Of a stretch of DNA of 50,172 nucleotides, positions 29,135 through 37,028 are shown in pieces (position 1 is the stretch's first letter; every line of letters begins with the position of its first letter). The position numbers and the translations under genes were made by a program. Below the pieces are notes generated by a model. That model did not search any database. It was not told the DNA's origin and worked only from the letters and a program-made list of their open reading frames with translations. The DNA comes from Pseudonocardia kujensis. GTDB taxonomy: Bacteria; Actinomycetota; Actinomycetes; Mycobacteriales; Pseudonocardiaceae. Location: the NCBI RefSeq assembly GCF_021283305.1, contig NZ_JAJSOK010000056.1:1-50172 (forward strand), written 5' to 3'.

Positions 29135-31488
29135 GGGCGCCGGAGGACGTGGAGCAGGAACTCCTCGTCGACGTGCTCGACCAGGAGGTCGAAGCGGGGG
29201 TCGTCGAGGATCCTGCGGTGGGTGGCGGCCGCATCCTGCGGCGCCTCCGCCGGCCAGCCGCGCCAGTGCGCGAGCACCACGTCGCCGCCCGGCACGAGAG
29301 CCCGGGCGAGCAGGTCGGCCACGGCGTCGACGTCGGCAGGGGAGAGGTAGTAGAGCACCTCGCTCAGCACCACGAGGTCGACGCCGTCGGGCACCGCCCG
29401 CGGATCCGGCAGCGCGGCCTGCAGCACGGCGACGCCGGGGATGCCGCTGGTCACCTCGCGGGTGGCGGCGACGGCGGCCGGCGTGTAGTCCGAGGCCGTG
29501 ACCGCGGTGCAGCGCCCGGCGAGGACCCGGGTGAGCCCGCCGAGCCCGCAGCCCGGCTCGGCGGCGTGCGCGTAGTGCGGGCGCGGCAGGCAGGCCGCGA
29601 CCACGGTGCGCTTGCGCTCCTCGTACCAGCTGGTGCGGGTGTCCCACGGGTCGGCGCCGCCGGCGTAGAGGTCGGCGAACCGCGCGGCCGGTGCGCTGTC
29701 CGGGCGCGGGACGCGGAAGAACAGCTCCCGGCCCGTGGCGAAGTGGGCCAGGACGTCCGGGGGCAGGATCGGGGGGCTGCCGTCGGGGGCCGCGGAGAGC
29801 TGGGAGGCGAACCGCTCGATCGCGGCCGCCTTCGCCCGGCGGGCCGGCTCGTCGAGCCGGTGCTCGCAGGCCGTCGCCCACGGGACGGCGGGGTCGTCCG
29901 GCCCCATCCAGGGCCACATCCAGATCGGGTAGGCGAACCGGTGCGCCCGCACCGGGGCCGCCCGCTCGGCGGCGCGGCCCGCGGCCGCGTGGTCCGGGTG
30001 CGGGTCGCCGGTCCAGGGCGCCAGGCAGGCGTCGGCCTCCCGCAGCAGCGGCGCGAGTGCCCCTGTCAGCTCGTCCTCCCGGTCGGCGAGCCCCGAGTCG
30101 GGCAGCCCGAGCCAGGTCACCGCGGTGTCGCCGAGACCGAGGGCCTCGAGCGCGGCGTGCAGCTCGGCGCGGCGGGTCCGGCCGAGCGCGGCCCGGTCGG
30201 CCGGCGACGCGTCGGGGAAGGCGGCCTCGCCGTCCGTCGCGACGACGAGCTCGACGGTGCCGCCCGCGGCGTGCACCGCGCGCAGGAACCCCGCCGCGGC
30301 CAGGGTCTCGTCGTCCGGGTGGGCGGCCACCACGACCTGGTGGCCGACGGCCGGGTCCAGGGGAGGCGGGGCGTGGGTGGCGAGCGCCTCGGCCCAGGCG
30401 TTCACGGCGGTGGTCACCGGTCGTCGCCCGGCAGAGTCCCGCCCGGCAGAGTCCCGCCCCGCAGAGTCTCGCCCGGCAGAGTCCCGCCCGGCCGGGGCCT
30501 CGCCCGGCACGGTCCCGCCCAGCACCGTCTCGCCCAGCGCGGCGAGATCGCGCTCGCCGTGGTGCTGGCGGACGTAGAGCCCCAGGTCGGCGAGCCGGTC
30601 CGCCAGCCCGCCTGCCAGCGCGGCGACCCCGGCGACCCGTGGGGCGATGTCGAGGACGCTCCGGCAGAGCTGCTCGGCCGCGGCCCGTGCGGTCCACGCG
30701 GCGGTGCGGTGGGAGGACTTGGGGTCGGCGTCGATCGCGTCGGCGGTGCGGGTGAGGAGCGCGTCGACCGCCTCGAGCCCGGCGTGCAGTGCGCCGAGGT
30801 GGGCGAGCTGATGGGGGTCGGCCTTCCCCTGCAACCGTTCCCGGAGGTCGTCGACGATCCCGGCGGCGCCGCCCAGCCACACGGCCGCGACCCCGGCCCC
30901 ACCCCACCAGAACCCCGGCCGTTCGGTGTAGAAGCCGGGCTCGCCGACCAGGTCGGTCAGCTCGAGGTCGTCGAGGTCGACGTCGAGGGTGTCGCTGTCC
31001 CGCATGCCGGCGACGCGCCAGGAGTCCGGGTGCCGCCGGATCCCGGGCCGCGACAGGTCGAGGTCGACGATCCGGCTCCCGCCGGGCGCGGCGGCCACCA
31101 CGAGCGCGCGCTCCAGGTCCGGGGCGCCCGAGCAGAACCGGACCCGGCCGCGCAGGACCCAGGCGCCGGCCGCGCCGGTCAGCTCGGCGCCGGTGCCGCC
31201 CGAGCGGGCTGCCCACACGCCGTAGCGAACCCCGGGCACCGGCTCGGCGCCTGCCTCCCGCAGGATCGCGACCGCGTCGGTGTGGCCCTCGGCCAGCCGG
31301 GCGAGCGGGAGGCTCTCCCGGCCCCAAGCGGCGAGCCGGGCCCAACGGACCGCGGTCGCGCCCTGCCCGGGGGGCGGTAGCTCGAGCTCGCCGCCGCGCA
31401 GCAGTGCGGCGAGCCGGTCCGCCGCGCGCGACCCTCCGGGCGGACCCACGCGAGAGCCGATTCCGGACGACGCGGACAGCAGCGACAC
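29131..31488 (-). CDS. Triple fusion: acyl-CoA-dehydrogenase-like, PIG-L deacetylase, SAM methyltransferase
   Basis: A 785-residue protein with three domains. Residues of about 20-335 resemble an acyl-CoA dehydrogenase (GFWWGGAGVAAVWLGGAAGI, then QLAHLGALHAGLEAVDALL). A low-complexity linker of AGRDS repeats follows. Residues of about 385-590 are a PIG-L/LmbE zinc deacetylase, with VVVAAHPDDETLAAAGFLRA and DPHPDHAAAGRAAE supplying the metal ligands. The C-terminus is a class I methyltransferase of the NodS type (DPWDTRTSWYEERKRTVVAA, AEPGCGLGGLTRVLAGRCTA, VLSEVLYYLSPADVDAV). The first domain lacks an obvious catalytic Glu that I can place. PIG-L/methyltransferase fusions are known; the acyl-CoA-dehydrogenase-like front is less usual. 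GTG 31488 is the start; the product is unknown. Confidence 0.82.
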   Translation of the reverse strand: MSLLSASSGIGSRVGPPGGSRAADRLAALLRGGELELPPPGQGATAVRWARLAAWGRESLPLARLAEGHTDAVAILREAGAEPVPGVRYGVWAARSGGTGAELTGAAGAWVLRGRVRFCSGAPDLERALVVAAAPGGSRIVDLDLSRPGIRRHPDSWRVAGMRDSDTLDVDLDDLELTDLVGEPGFYTERPGFWWGGAGVAAVWLGGAAGIVDDLRERLQGKADPHQLAHLGALHAGLEAVDALLTRTADAIDADPKSSHRTAAWTARAAAEQLCRSVLDIAPRVAGVAALAGGLADRLADLGLYVRQHHGERDLAALGETVLGGTVPGEAPAGRDSAGRDSAGRDSAGRDSAGRRPVTTAVNAWAEALATHAPPPLDPAVGHQVVVAAHPDDETLAAAGFLRAVHAAGGTVELVVATDGEAAFPDASPADRAALGRTRRAELHAALEALGLGDTAVTWLGLPDSGLADREDELTGALAPLLREADACLAPWTGDPHPDHAAAGRAAERAAPVRAHRFAYPIWMWPWMGPDDPAVPWATACEHRLDEPARRAKAAAIERFASQLSAAPDGSPPILPPDVLAHFATGRELFFRVPRPDSAPAARFADLYAGGADPWDTRTSWYEERKRTVVAACLPRPHYAHAAEPGCGLGGLTRVLAGRCTAVTASDYTPAAVAATREVTSGIPGVAVLQAALPDPRAVPDGVDLVVLSEVLYYLSPADVDAVADLLARALVPGGDVVLAHWRGWPAEAPQDAAATHRRILDDPRFDLLVEHVDEEFLLHVLRRP
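30426..30485. repeat. Four 15-bp tandem copies encoding the AGRDS linker
   Basis: GCCCGGCAGAGTCCC is present at 30426-30440, 30441-30455 and 30471-30485, with a two-base variant at 30456-30470. The period keeps the frame. The repeats sit exactly between the acyl-CoA-dehydrogenase-like and PIG-L domains. Confidence 0.9.
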
Positions 31489-31506
31489 GCGCGCCCCTTC
31501 CCCCGG

Positions 31507-31549
31507 AGCCCCGTCGGGGCTGCACGTGATGCGGGGTCGGGCCGACCCC
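31507..31549. terminator. Two adjacent GC-rich hairpins between reductase and fusion gene
   Basis: AGCCCC-GTC-GGGGCT (31507-31521) and GGGGTCGG-G-CCGACCCC (31533-31549) lie in the 101-bp gap after the reductase stop. Together they could end that transcript. The second is also a tight 17-bp palindrome and could instead be an operator for the fusion gene. Confidence 0.45.
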
Positions 31550-31589
31550 GGTGTGATCCCCGGAGGCGTACCCGGAGGGTCGTCCGTCT

Positions 31590-32798
31590 CTACTTCTCTG
31601 TGAGCGTCGCCACGTCCGGGACGGATTTCCCACCCGCCACGAGCTCCTGGCCGCGCTCGTAGTCCTCGTCGGCCTCGTGGGTGGCCACGCCGACCGCCCG
31701 GCCCTGCTCGTCGGCGTACCAGACGGTGAAGGCGCCGCCGCCGTGGTCGACCAGGTGGGCCGTCTCGTACCCGTCACCCCACGCGGCGTACTTGAGGGTG
31801 CGGCCGCCGATCTCCGTCCAGAAGCCCGGCACGCCGTCCCAGCGCAGATCGGCCCCCGCCGCCACGCCACCGGCGACGGTGCCCATCGCCTCCGCCTCGC
31901 CCCAGTGCTCGACGACGAGGTGGCGGCCCGCGGTCGCGTTGCGGGCGTAGGCGACGTCGCCCGCCGCGTACAAACCCGGCAGGGAGGTGCGCATGTGTTC
32001 GTCGACGACCACGCGGTCCTGCTCGACCTTCGCGCCGGTGGCCCGCGCGAGGGTGACGCGCGGGTCGATCCCGCCGGCGACCAGCACCAGGTCGGCCTCC
32101 AGGGGTTCGTGCCCGGCCACCCGGACCCGGCGCGGGCGCTCCTCGGGGTCGCCGAGCGGTTCGATCGCCTCGACCTCCGCGCCGCCGACCAGCCGGACGC
32201 CGTCGTCGGCGAGCCAGCCCGCGATGCGGCGGCCGGCGTCGGCGCCGAGGCGGTTCTCCTGGGGCAGCTCCTCGGTGCTCACCACCGTGACGTCCAGCCC
32301 GCGGCGGGCCAGCGAGGCGGCGGCCTCGCAGCCGATGAACCCGGACCCGACCACGACGGCGGTGCGGGCGACCAGGGCGGCGGAGCGCAGCTCCTTGGCG
32401 CTGTCGAGGGAACGCAGCATGGCGACGGCGGGCGCGTCGGCCCCGGGCACCGGGAGCGGCTTCGGCGCGGACCCGGTGGCCAGCACGCAGGCCTTGAAGG
32501 TGATGCGGTCACCGCTCGACAGCTGCGCGGCGCGCTCCTCGCCGGACAGCGTGGTGACCATCTGCCGCAGCAGCAGGGTGATCCCGCGGTCGGTGTACGT
32601 GGTCGCGGGGGTCAGCTCGGTGTCGCCCGCCTCGGACTCGCCGCGGAGGTAGTCCTTCGACAGCGGCGGTCGGAAGTACGGCGGCGCGGTGTCGTCCGAG
32701 ACGAGCACGACGGCGCCGTCGCCCCCGTGGTCGCGGTAGCTGGTGGCGGCGGCCAGCGCGGCCGGTCCGCCGCCGACGACGAGGAGTTCGGCATGCAT
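31590..32798 (-). CDS. NAD(P)H-dependent FAD reductase (ferredoxin/rubredoxin reductase-like)
   Basis: A 402-residue two-dinucleotide-fold flavoprotein. The FAD motif is ELLVVGGGPAALAAATSYRD, then PPYFRPPLSKDYLRGE (typical of ferredoxin reductases), the NAD motif VVVGSGFIGCEAAASLARRG, and the FAD GD motif GLYAAGDVAYARN. Such enzymes pass electrons from NAD(P)H to ferredoxin, rubredoxin or a partner oxygenase. ATG 32798 gives the normal start (MHAELLVVGGGP). A ferredoxin gene is not visible nearby. It follows the flavin monooxygenase gene by 76 bp on the same strand, so cotranscription is possible. Confidence 0.9.
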   Translation of the reverse strand: MHAELLVVGGGPAALAAATSYRDHGGDGAVVLVSDDTAPPYFRPPLSKDYLRGESEAGDTELTPATTYTDRGITLLLRQMVTTLSGEERAAQLSSGDRITFKACVLATGSAPKPLPVPGADAPAVAMLRSLDSAKELRSAALVARTAVVVGSGFIGCEAAASLARRGLDVTVVSTEELPQENRLGADAGRRIAGWLADDGVRLVGGAEVEAIEPLGDPEERPRRVRVAGHEPLEADLVLVAGGIDPRVTLARATGAKVEQDRVVVDEHMRTSLPGLYAAGDVAYARNATAGRHLVVEHWGEAEAMGTVAGGVAAGADLRWDGVPGFWTEIGGRTLKYAAWGDGYETAHLVDHGGGAFTVWYADEQGRAVGVATHEADEDYERGQELVAGGKSVPDVATLTEK

Positions 32799-32874
32799 GT
32801 GACGCGGGATACCCGGCGGCGGAGATCCACTCACGTGGTCCGTCCGCCTGCCGCCGGGCACCGCGTCGCCGCAC

Positions 32875-34689
32875 TCAGGCGGTGTGGTGCACCTCCTGCA
32901 GGCCGTACACCGGGGTCGGGATGCCCTCGAGCCGGGCCTTGAGCTGCAGCGCGAGGTAGAGCGAGTAGTGGCGGCTCTGGTGCAGGTTGCCCCCGTGGAA
33001 CCACAGCCCCTCCTGCTGGGTGGGCTTCCACATGTTGCGCTGCTCGCCCTCCCACGGGCCCGGGTCCTTGGTGGTGTCGGAGCCGAGTCCCCACACCTTC
33101 CCGACCTTGTCGGCCACCTCCTGGCTGATCAGGTCGGCGGCCCAGCCGTTCATCGAGCCGTACCCGGTCGCGTAGACGACGAGGTCGGCCTCGAGCTCGG
33201 TCCCGTCGTCGAGCTTGACGGTGTGCTCGGTCAGCTCGACGACCTGGCCCTGCACGAGCTTCACCTCGCCGTTCGCGATCAGGTCCGCGGCACCGACGTC
33301 GATGTAGTAGCCCGAGCCGCGGCGCAGGTACTTCATGAACAGGCCGGAGTCGTCGTCGCCCCAGTCGTGGCGGAAGCCGGAGGCCTCCAGCCGGTCGTAG
33401 AACTCCTGGTCGCGCTCCTTGATCGCCGCGTACACCGGCTGCTGGAAGGTGTGCATGATCCGGTACGGGATGGACGCGAAGGTCATGTCGGCCTTCTGCG
33501 TGGTCACCCCGGCGGCGACGGCGCGCTCCGAGTACAGGTCGCCCAGCCCCAGGTCCATCAGCGAGTCGGACTTCACGATGTGGGTCGACGAGCGCTGCAC
33601 CATCGTGACGTCGGCGCCCACCTCCCACAGCGCACCGCAGATGTCGAACGCCGAGTTGTTCGACCCGACGACCACGACCTTCTTGTCCTTGTAGGCGTCC
33701 GGTCCCGGGTGCTTCGAGCTGTGGTGCTGCTCGCCCCGGAACACGTCCTGGCCGGGCAACTGCGGCACGTTCGGCTTGCCGGACATGCCGGTGGCCAGCA
33801 CGAGCTGCTTGGGGTGGAGGGTGATCTCCTCGCCGTCGCGGTCGAGGACGACCGTCCACTCCTGCTTCGCCTCGTCGTAGGAGGCGGACCGGCAGGTCGT
33901 GGAGGACCAGTAGTTGACCTCCATGACCTTCGTGTACATCTCGAGCCAGTCGGCGATCTTGTCCTTCGGCGCGAAGACCGGCCAGTTCTTCGGGAAGTCG
34001 ATGTAGGGCAGGTGGTCGTACCAGACCGGGTCGTGCAGGCAGAGCGACTTGTACCGGCTGCGCCACTGGTCGCCGGGCCGGGCGTACCGGTCGACGACGA
34101 CGTGCGGCACCCCGAGCTGCTTGAGCCGTGCGCCGAGCGCGATGCCGCCCTGGCCGCCGCCGACCACGACGACGTAGGGCTGGCGGGTGCGGCCCATCTC
34201 CTCGACCTCGGCCCGGCGGGCCTCCGCCCAGGTCACGCGCTCCCGGTTGACCCCGTGCTCGGCCCCCATGGGCCGGCGCTCGCCCTGCGGCTCCTCGTGC
34301 CCCTTCAGCTCGTAGAGCGTGGTGAGGAAGGTCCAGGCGCCCTCGTCGGTGAGCCGCAGGTGCCCGCGGCCGCGGCCGACGGCCGTCTCGAACCCGATCC
34401 AGGCGTCGACGACGCCGCCGGCCTCGGTGGGCTCCTCGGTGGTGTGGAAGTTGCGCGCGTCCGTCGACTCCATGGTCGCCCGCAGCAGGTCCGCGATCCC
34501 GTCGCGGTTCTCGACGGTCTTGATGTTCCAGGTGAACGCGACCAGGTCGCGCCAGAACGACGTCGTCGCGAAGAGGCCGGCCGCCCGCTCGGCGTCCCGG
34601 GCCGCGAGGGCGGCCTCGAAGTCGGCGAGCCACGTGTCGACCCGCTCGCGGGGCCCGGTGGCGGTGGCCGGTTCGAGGGTCTGGGTCAT
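32875..34689 (-). CDS. Flavin-containing monooxygenase with N-terminal NTF2/SnoaL-like domain
   Basis: A 604-residue protein. Residues of about 10-135 form an NTF2-like cone (VDTWLADFEAALAARDAERA, FWRDLVAFTWNIKTVENRDG). The remainder is a flavin monooxygenase: VVVVGGGQGGIALGARLKQL (FAD), PGDQWRSRYKSLCLHDPVWY, LVLATGMSGKPNVPQLPGQD, VVVVGSNNSAFDICGALWEV (NADPH), and the C-terminal ATGYGSMNGW motif. It probably oxygenates a small hydrophobic ketone, aldehyde or thioether, but the substrate is not evident. ATG 34689 is 6 bp from GGGAGG. It is divergent from an aldo/keto reductase, and a GGTTGCA palindrome lies between them. Confidence 0.9.
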   Translation of the reverse strand: MTQTLEPATATGPRERVDTWLADFEAALAARDAERAAGLFATTSFWRDLVAFTWNIKTVENRDGIADLLRATMESTDARNFHTTEEPTEAGGVVDAWIGFETAVGRGRGHLRLTDEGAWTFLTTLYELKGHEEPQGERRPMGAEHGVNRERVTWAEARRAEVEEMGRTRQPYVVVVGGGQGGIALGARLKQLGVPHVVVDRYARPGDQWRSRYKSLCLHDPVWYDHLPYIDFPKNWPVFAPKDKIADWLEMYTKVMEVNYWSSTTCRSASYDEAKQEWTVVLDRDGEEITLHPKQLVLATGMSGKPNVPQLPGQDVFRGEQHHSSKHPGPDAYKDKKVVVVGSNNSAFDICGALWEVGADVTMVQRSSTHIVKSDSLMDLGLGDLYSERAVAAGVTTQKADMTFASIPYRIMHTFQQPVYAAIKERDQEFYDRLEASGFRHDWGDDDSGLFMKYLRRGSGYYIDVGAADLIANGEVKLVQGQVVELTEHTVKLDDGTELEADLVVYATGYGSMNGWAADLISQEVADKVGKVWGLGSDTTKDPGPWEGEQRNMWKPTQQEGLWFHGGNLHQSRHYSLYLALQLKARLEGIPTPVYGLQEVHHTA

Positions 34690-34765
34690 GCGGACCTCCC
34701 TGTCCGTCTCGCGTGCATGTGGTGTGTGCCACTGCAGCCAAGTCCTCCGGGGCGCGGGGATCAAG

Positions 34766-34786
34766 GGTTGCAGCGTCGTTGCAACC
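34766..34786. promoter_or_regulatory. Palindromic operator GGTTGCA-N7-TGCAACC in the divergent promoter
   Basis: Perfect 7-bp arms separated by GCGTCGT lie 77 bp before the monooxygenase ATG and 34 bp before the aldo/keto reductase GTG. Spacing and symmetry fit a dimeric repressor of the TetR or GntR type. No regulator gene is adjacent. Confidence 0.55.
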
Positions 34787-34820
34787 GCGCCGCGGGTTCG
34801 CGATGTGGCAGCGTGGGGGC

Positions 34821-35810
34821 GTGACCTCCGTACGCCGCATCGGGATCGGGCTGGCCGCGGTCGGCAGGCCCGCGTACATCACCGCCGGACGCGAGCGCGA
34901 CCTCGGCGACGCGCGGGACGTCGAGGCGCTGCGCGAACGCACCTGGGCGGTGCTCGACGCGGCGTACGCGGCCGGGATCCGGTACGTCGACGCCGCCCGC
35001 TCCTACGGCCGGGCCGAGGAGTTCCTCGCCGGGTGGCTGGCCGCCCGCCCGGAGGCGACGGACGTCGAGATCGGGTCGAAGTGGGGCTACCGGTACGTCG
35101 GCGACTGGCGTCTGGACGGGGTTCCGATGGGCGACTCCACAGGCTCCGTCTCCGGCACGCACGAGGTCAAGGACCACTCCGTGGAGGCCTTCGCCGAGCA
35201 GTCCGCGGAGTCGCTGGCCCTGCTCGGTGACCGGCTCGCGGTCTACCACGTGCACTCGGCGACGCTCGACACCGGCGCGCTCGACGACGCCGAGCTCCAC
35301 CGCGCGATGGCCGACCTGCGCGAGCACGGGATCCGGGTCGGGATCTCGACGTCGGGGCCGCAGCAGGCCGAGGCCGTGCGCCGGGCGTTGGACGTCACGG
35401 TGGACGGTGAGCCGCTGTTCACCTCGTTCCAGAGCACCTGGAACATCCTCGAGCCGTCCGCCGGGCCGGCGCTGGCCGAGGCCGCGGACGCCGGCGCGCG
35501 CGTGATCGTCAAGGAGGCCGTGGCGAACGGGCGGCTGGCCCCGGGGGGCGCGACGAACTCGCGCGACGACCGGGTCGCGAACCTCGCCGAGGATCTGGGC
35601 ACCAGCGTGGACCGGCTGGCGTTCGCGGCGGTGCTGGCCGAGCCGTGGGCAGGGATCGTGCTGTCCGGCGCGGTCGACCCCGCGCAGGTCGTGAGCAACG
35701 CGGCCGCCGCGGGGCTGAAGATCCCGGCCGAGGTGGAGGACGAGCTGCTCGACCTCGCCGAGCCGGCCGAGCAGTACTGGGCCGCCCGCTCCGCCCGCGC
35801 CTGGGCCTAG
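34821..35810 (+). CDS. Aldo/keto reductase
   Basis: A 329-residue (alpha/beta)8-barrel oxidoreductase. The catalytic tetrad is partly visible: D in IRYVDAARSYGRAEEFL (Asp and Tyr), K in EIGSKWGYRYVGDW, and H in VYHVHSATLDTG. NADPH-binding C-terminal loops (IVLSGAVDPAQVVSNAAAA) are present. GTG 34821 has no good ribosome binding site; a weak CAGCGT -10 box six bases upstream suggests a leaderless start. It is divergent from the flavin monooxygenase and may reduce a carbonyl linked to the same substrate. Confidence 0.88.
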   Translation: MTSVRRIGIGLAAVGRPAYITAGRERDLGDARDVEALRERTWAVLDAAYAAGIRYVDAARSYGRAEEFLAGWLAARPEATDVEIGSKWGYRYVGDWRLDGVPMGDSTGSVSGTHEVKDHSVEAFAEQSAESLALLGDRLAVYHVHSATLDTGALDDAELHRAMADLREHGIRVGISTSGPQQAEAVRRALDVTVDGEPLFTSFQSTWNILEPSAGPALAEAADAGARVIVKEAVANGRLAPGGATNSRDDRVANLAEDLGTSVDRLAFAAVLAEPWAGIVLSGAVDPAQVVSNAAAAGLKIPAEVEDELLDLAEPAEQYWAARSARAWA

Positions 35811-35915
35811 CGCATTATGGAACCATAACGCGCATTCGGCTGGTTTCTGAGTGCGTTATGGAACCATAATGCGCAATTCCCGGTCTCAAGAGCGCATTAT
35901 GGTTCCACAACGCGG
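35810..35915. repeat. 41-bp-period palindrome array, 3 units
   Basis: Palindromes at 35810-35833, 35851-35874 and 35892-35915 have centres exactly 41 bp apart and 17-bp spacers. Halves read GCGCATTATGGA / ACCATAACGCGC, GTGCGTTATGGA / ACCATAATGCGC, and GCGCATTATGGT / TCCACAACGCGG. The spacers resemble each other too (ATTCGGCTGGTTTCTGA and AATTCCCGGTCTCAAGA). The array fills the whole gap between two convergent genes. Confidence 0.9.
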
Positions 35916-35919
35916 GCGC

Positions 35920-36960
35920 TCAGCGGACGCGCAGGACGGGCTTGCCGGGGGCGCGGTCGGGGGAGTCCAGGTAGGTGTGGGCGGCGGCGACGTCGTCGAA
36001 CGCGAAGACCCGGTCGATCACCGGGCGCAGCGCCCCGCACGCCAGGCCCGCCCGCACGAACGCGACCGCCCGGTGCAGCGCCACCGGGTCGCCGGTGATC
36101 TCGAAGACCCGGTAGCGACGCAGCCACACGGCCGCGTACCCGCCGCCGGGCAGGGGAGTGGGCAGCCCGGACAGCCCGCCGTGCACGATCACGCTCGCCC
36201 CGGGGGCGCAGGCCCTGACGAGCTGGTCGACCTGCGGGCCACCGACGGCGTCGAGGACCAGGTGCGCGCCGGCCGGGCCACCCGGGTCGGCCCGCTCCAG
36301 CGCGGTGCGCAGGGCCTCGGCGAGGGAACCGCCGTCGGGGACCTGCCGGCCGTCGCCGTCGTGGGGCCCGGTCACCACCACCTCGGCCGCCCCCGCCTCG
36401 TGCAGCGCCGCCTCCGGGCCGGGCGCCGGGACGGTCGCGACCGGCACCGCGCCGAGGTACCGCAGGACCTGCAGCGCCGCGACGCCGATGCTGTTCGACG
36501 CCGCCGTGACGACGACCCGGTCGCCCGGCCGCACCCGCAGGATCTCGGCGACCATCCCGTACACCGTCACGTACGGCATCCAGACCGCCGCGCCCGTCAC
36601 GGCGTCCATCCCGTCCGGGCGCCGGACCAGCGCCGCGGCCGGTACCACGGCCTCCTCGGCGTAGACCGGGTAGTCGTTCTGCGAGAAGGCGGGGACGACG
36701 CTGACGGCGTCGCCGGCGGCCCAGCCCGTGACACCCGGCCCGACCTCGAGGATCTCGCCGGCCGCCTCGGTGCCCAGCCCCGCCGGCAGGCGCGGGTCCT
36801 CGAGGTAGGTGCCGCGGCGGAAGTTGACCTCCGCCCGGTTGAGGCCGACGGCGTCGACCCGGATCCGGACCTCGCCGGGGCCGGGCGCGCGGACCGGGAG
36901 GTCCTCGACGCGCAGCACCTCGGGTCCGCCGAGCTCGTGGAATCTGATCACGCGGGGCAC
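35920..36960 (-). CDS. Zinc-independent quinone oxidoreductase (MDR superfamily)
   Basis: A 346-residue NADPH-dependent medium-chain reductase. MPRVIRFHELGGPEVLRVED, then GEVRIRVDAVGLNRAEVNFR and LGTEAAGEILEVGPGVTGWA form the GroES-like half; the GTE in place of GHE and the absence of cysteine ligands show that it does not bind zinc. VVVTAASNSIGVAALQVLRY is the nucleotide-binding loop. It likely reduces quinones or unsaturated carbonyls. GTG 36960 lies six bases behind CAGAAT, a leaderless-type -10 box. The stop converges on the aldo/keto reductase, with the palindrome array between. Confidence 0.9.
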   Translation of the reverse strand: MPRVIRFHELGGPEVLRVEDLPVRAPGPGEVRIRVDAVGLNRAEVNFRRGTYLEDPRLPAGLGTEAAGEILEVGPGVTGWAAGDAVSVVPAFSQNDYPVYAEEAVVPAAALVRRPDGMDAVTGAAVWMPYVTVYGMVAEILRVRPGDRVVVTAASNSIGVAALQVLRYLGAVPVATVPAPGPEAALHEAGAAEVVVTGPHDGDGRQVPDGGSLAEALRTALERADPGGPAGAHLVLDAVGGPQVDQLVRACAPGASVIVHGGLSGLPTPLPGGGYAAVWLRRYRVFEITGDPVALHRAVAFVRAGLACGALRPVIDRVFAFDDVAAAHTYLDSPDRAPGKPVLRVR

Positions 36961-36966
36961 GTGGGG

Positions 36967-36972
36967 ATTCTG
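36967..36972 (-). promoter_or_regulatory. -10-like CAGAAT, leaderless quinone oxidoreductase start
   Basis: CAGAAT on the minus strand ends six bases before the GTG at 36960. It lacks the first T of TAnnnT, so it is a weaker case than the others. Confidence 0.35.
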
Positions 36973-37028
36973 CCCCCACGCGCCCGGGTGGCGGCCGCCG
37001 CATGTGCGCGACGACCGCCACCCGTCCC

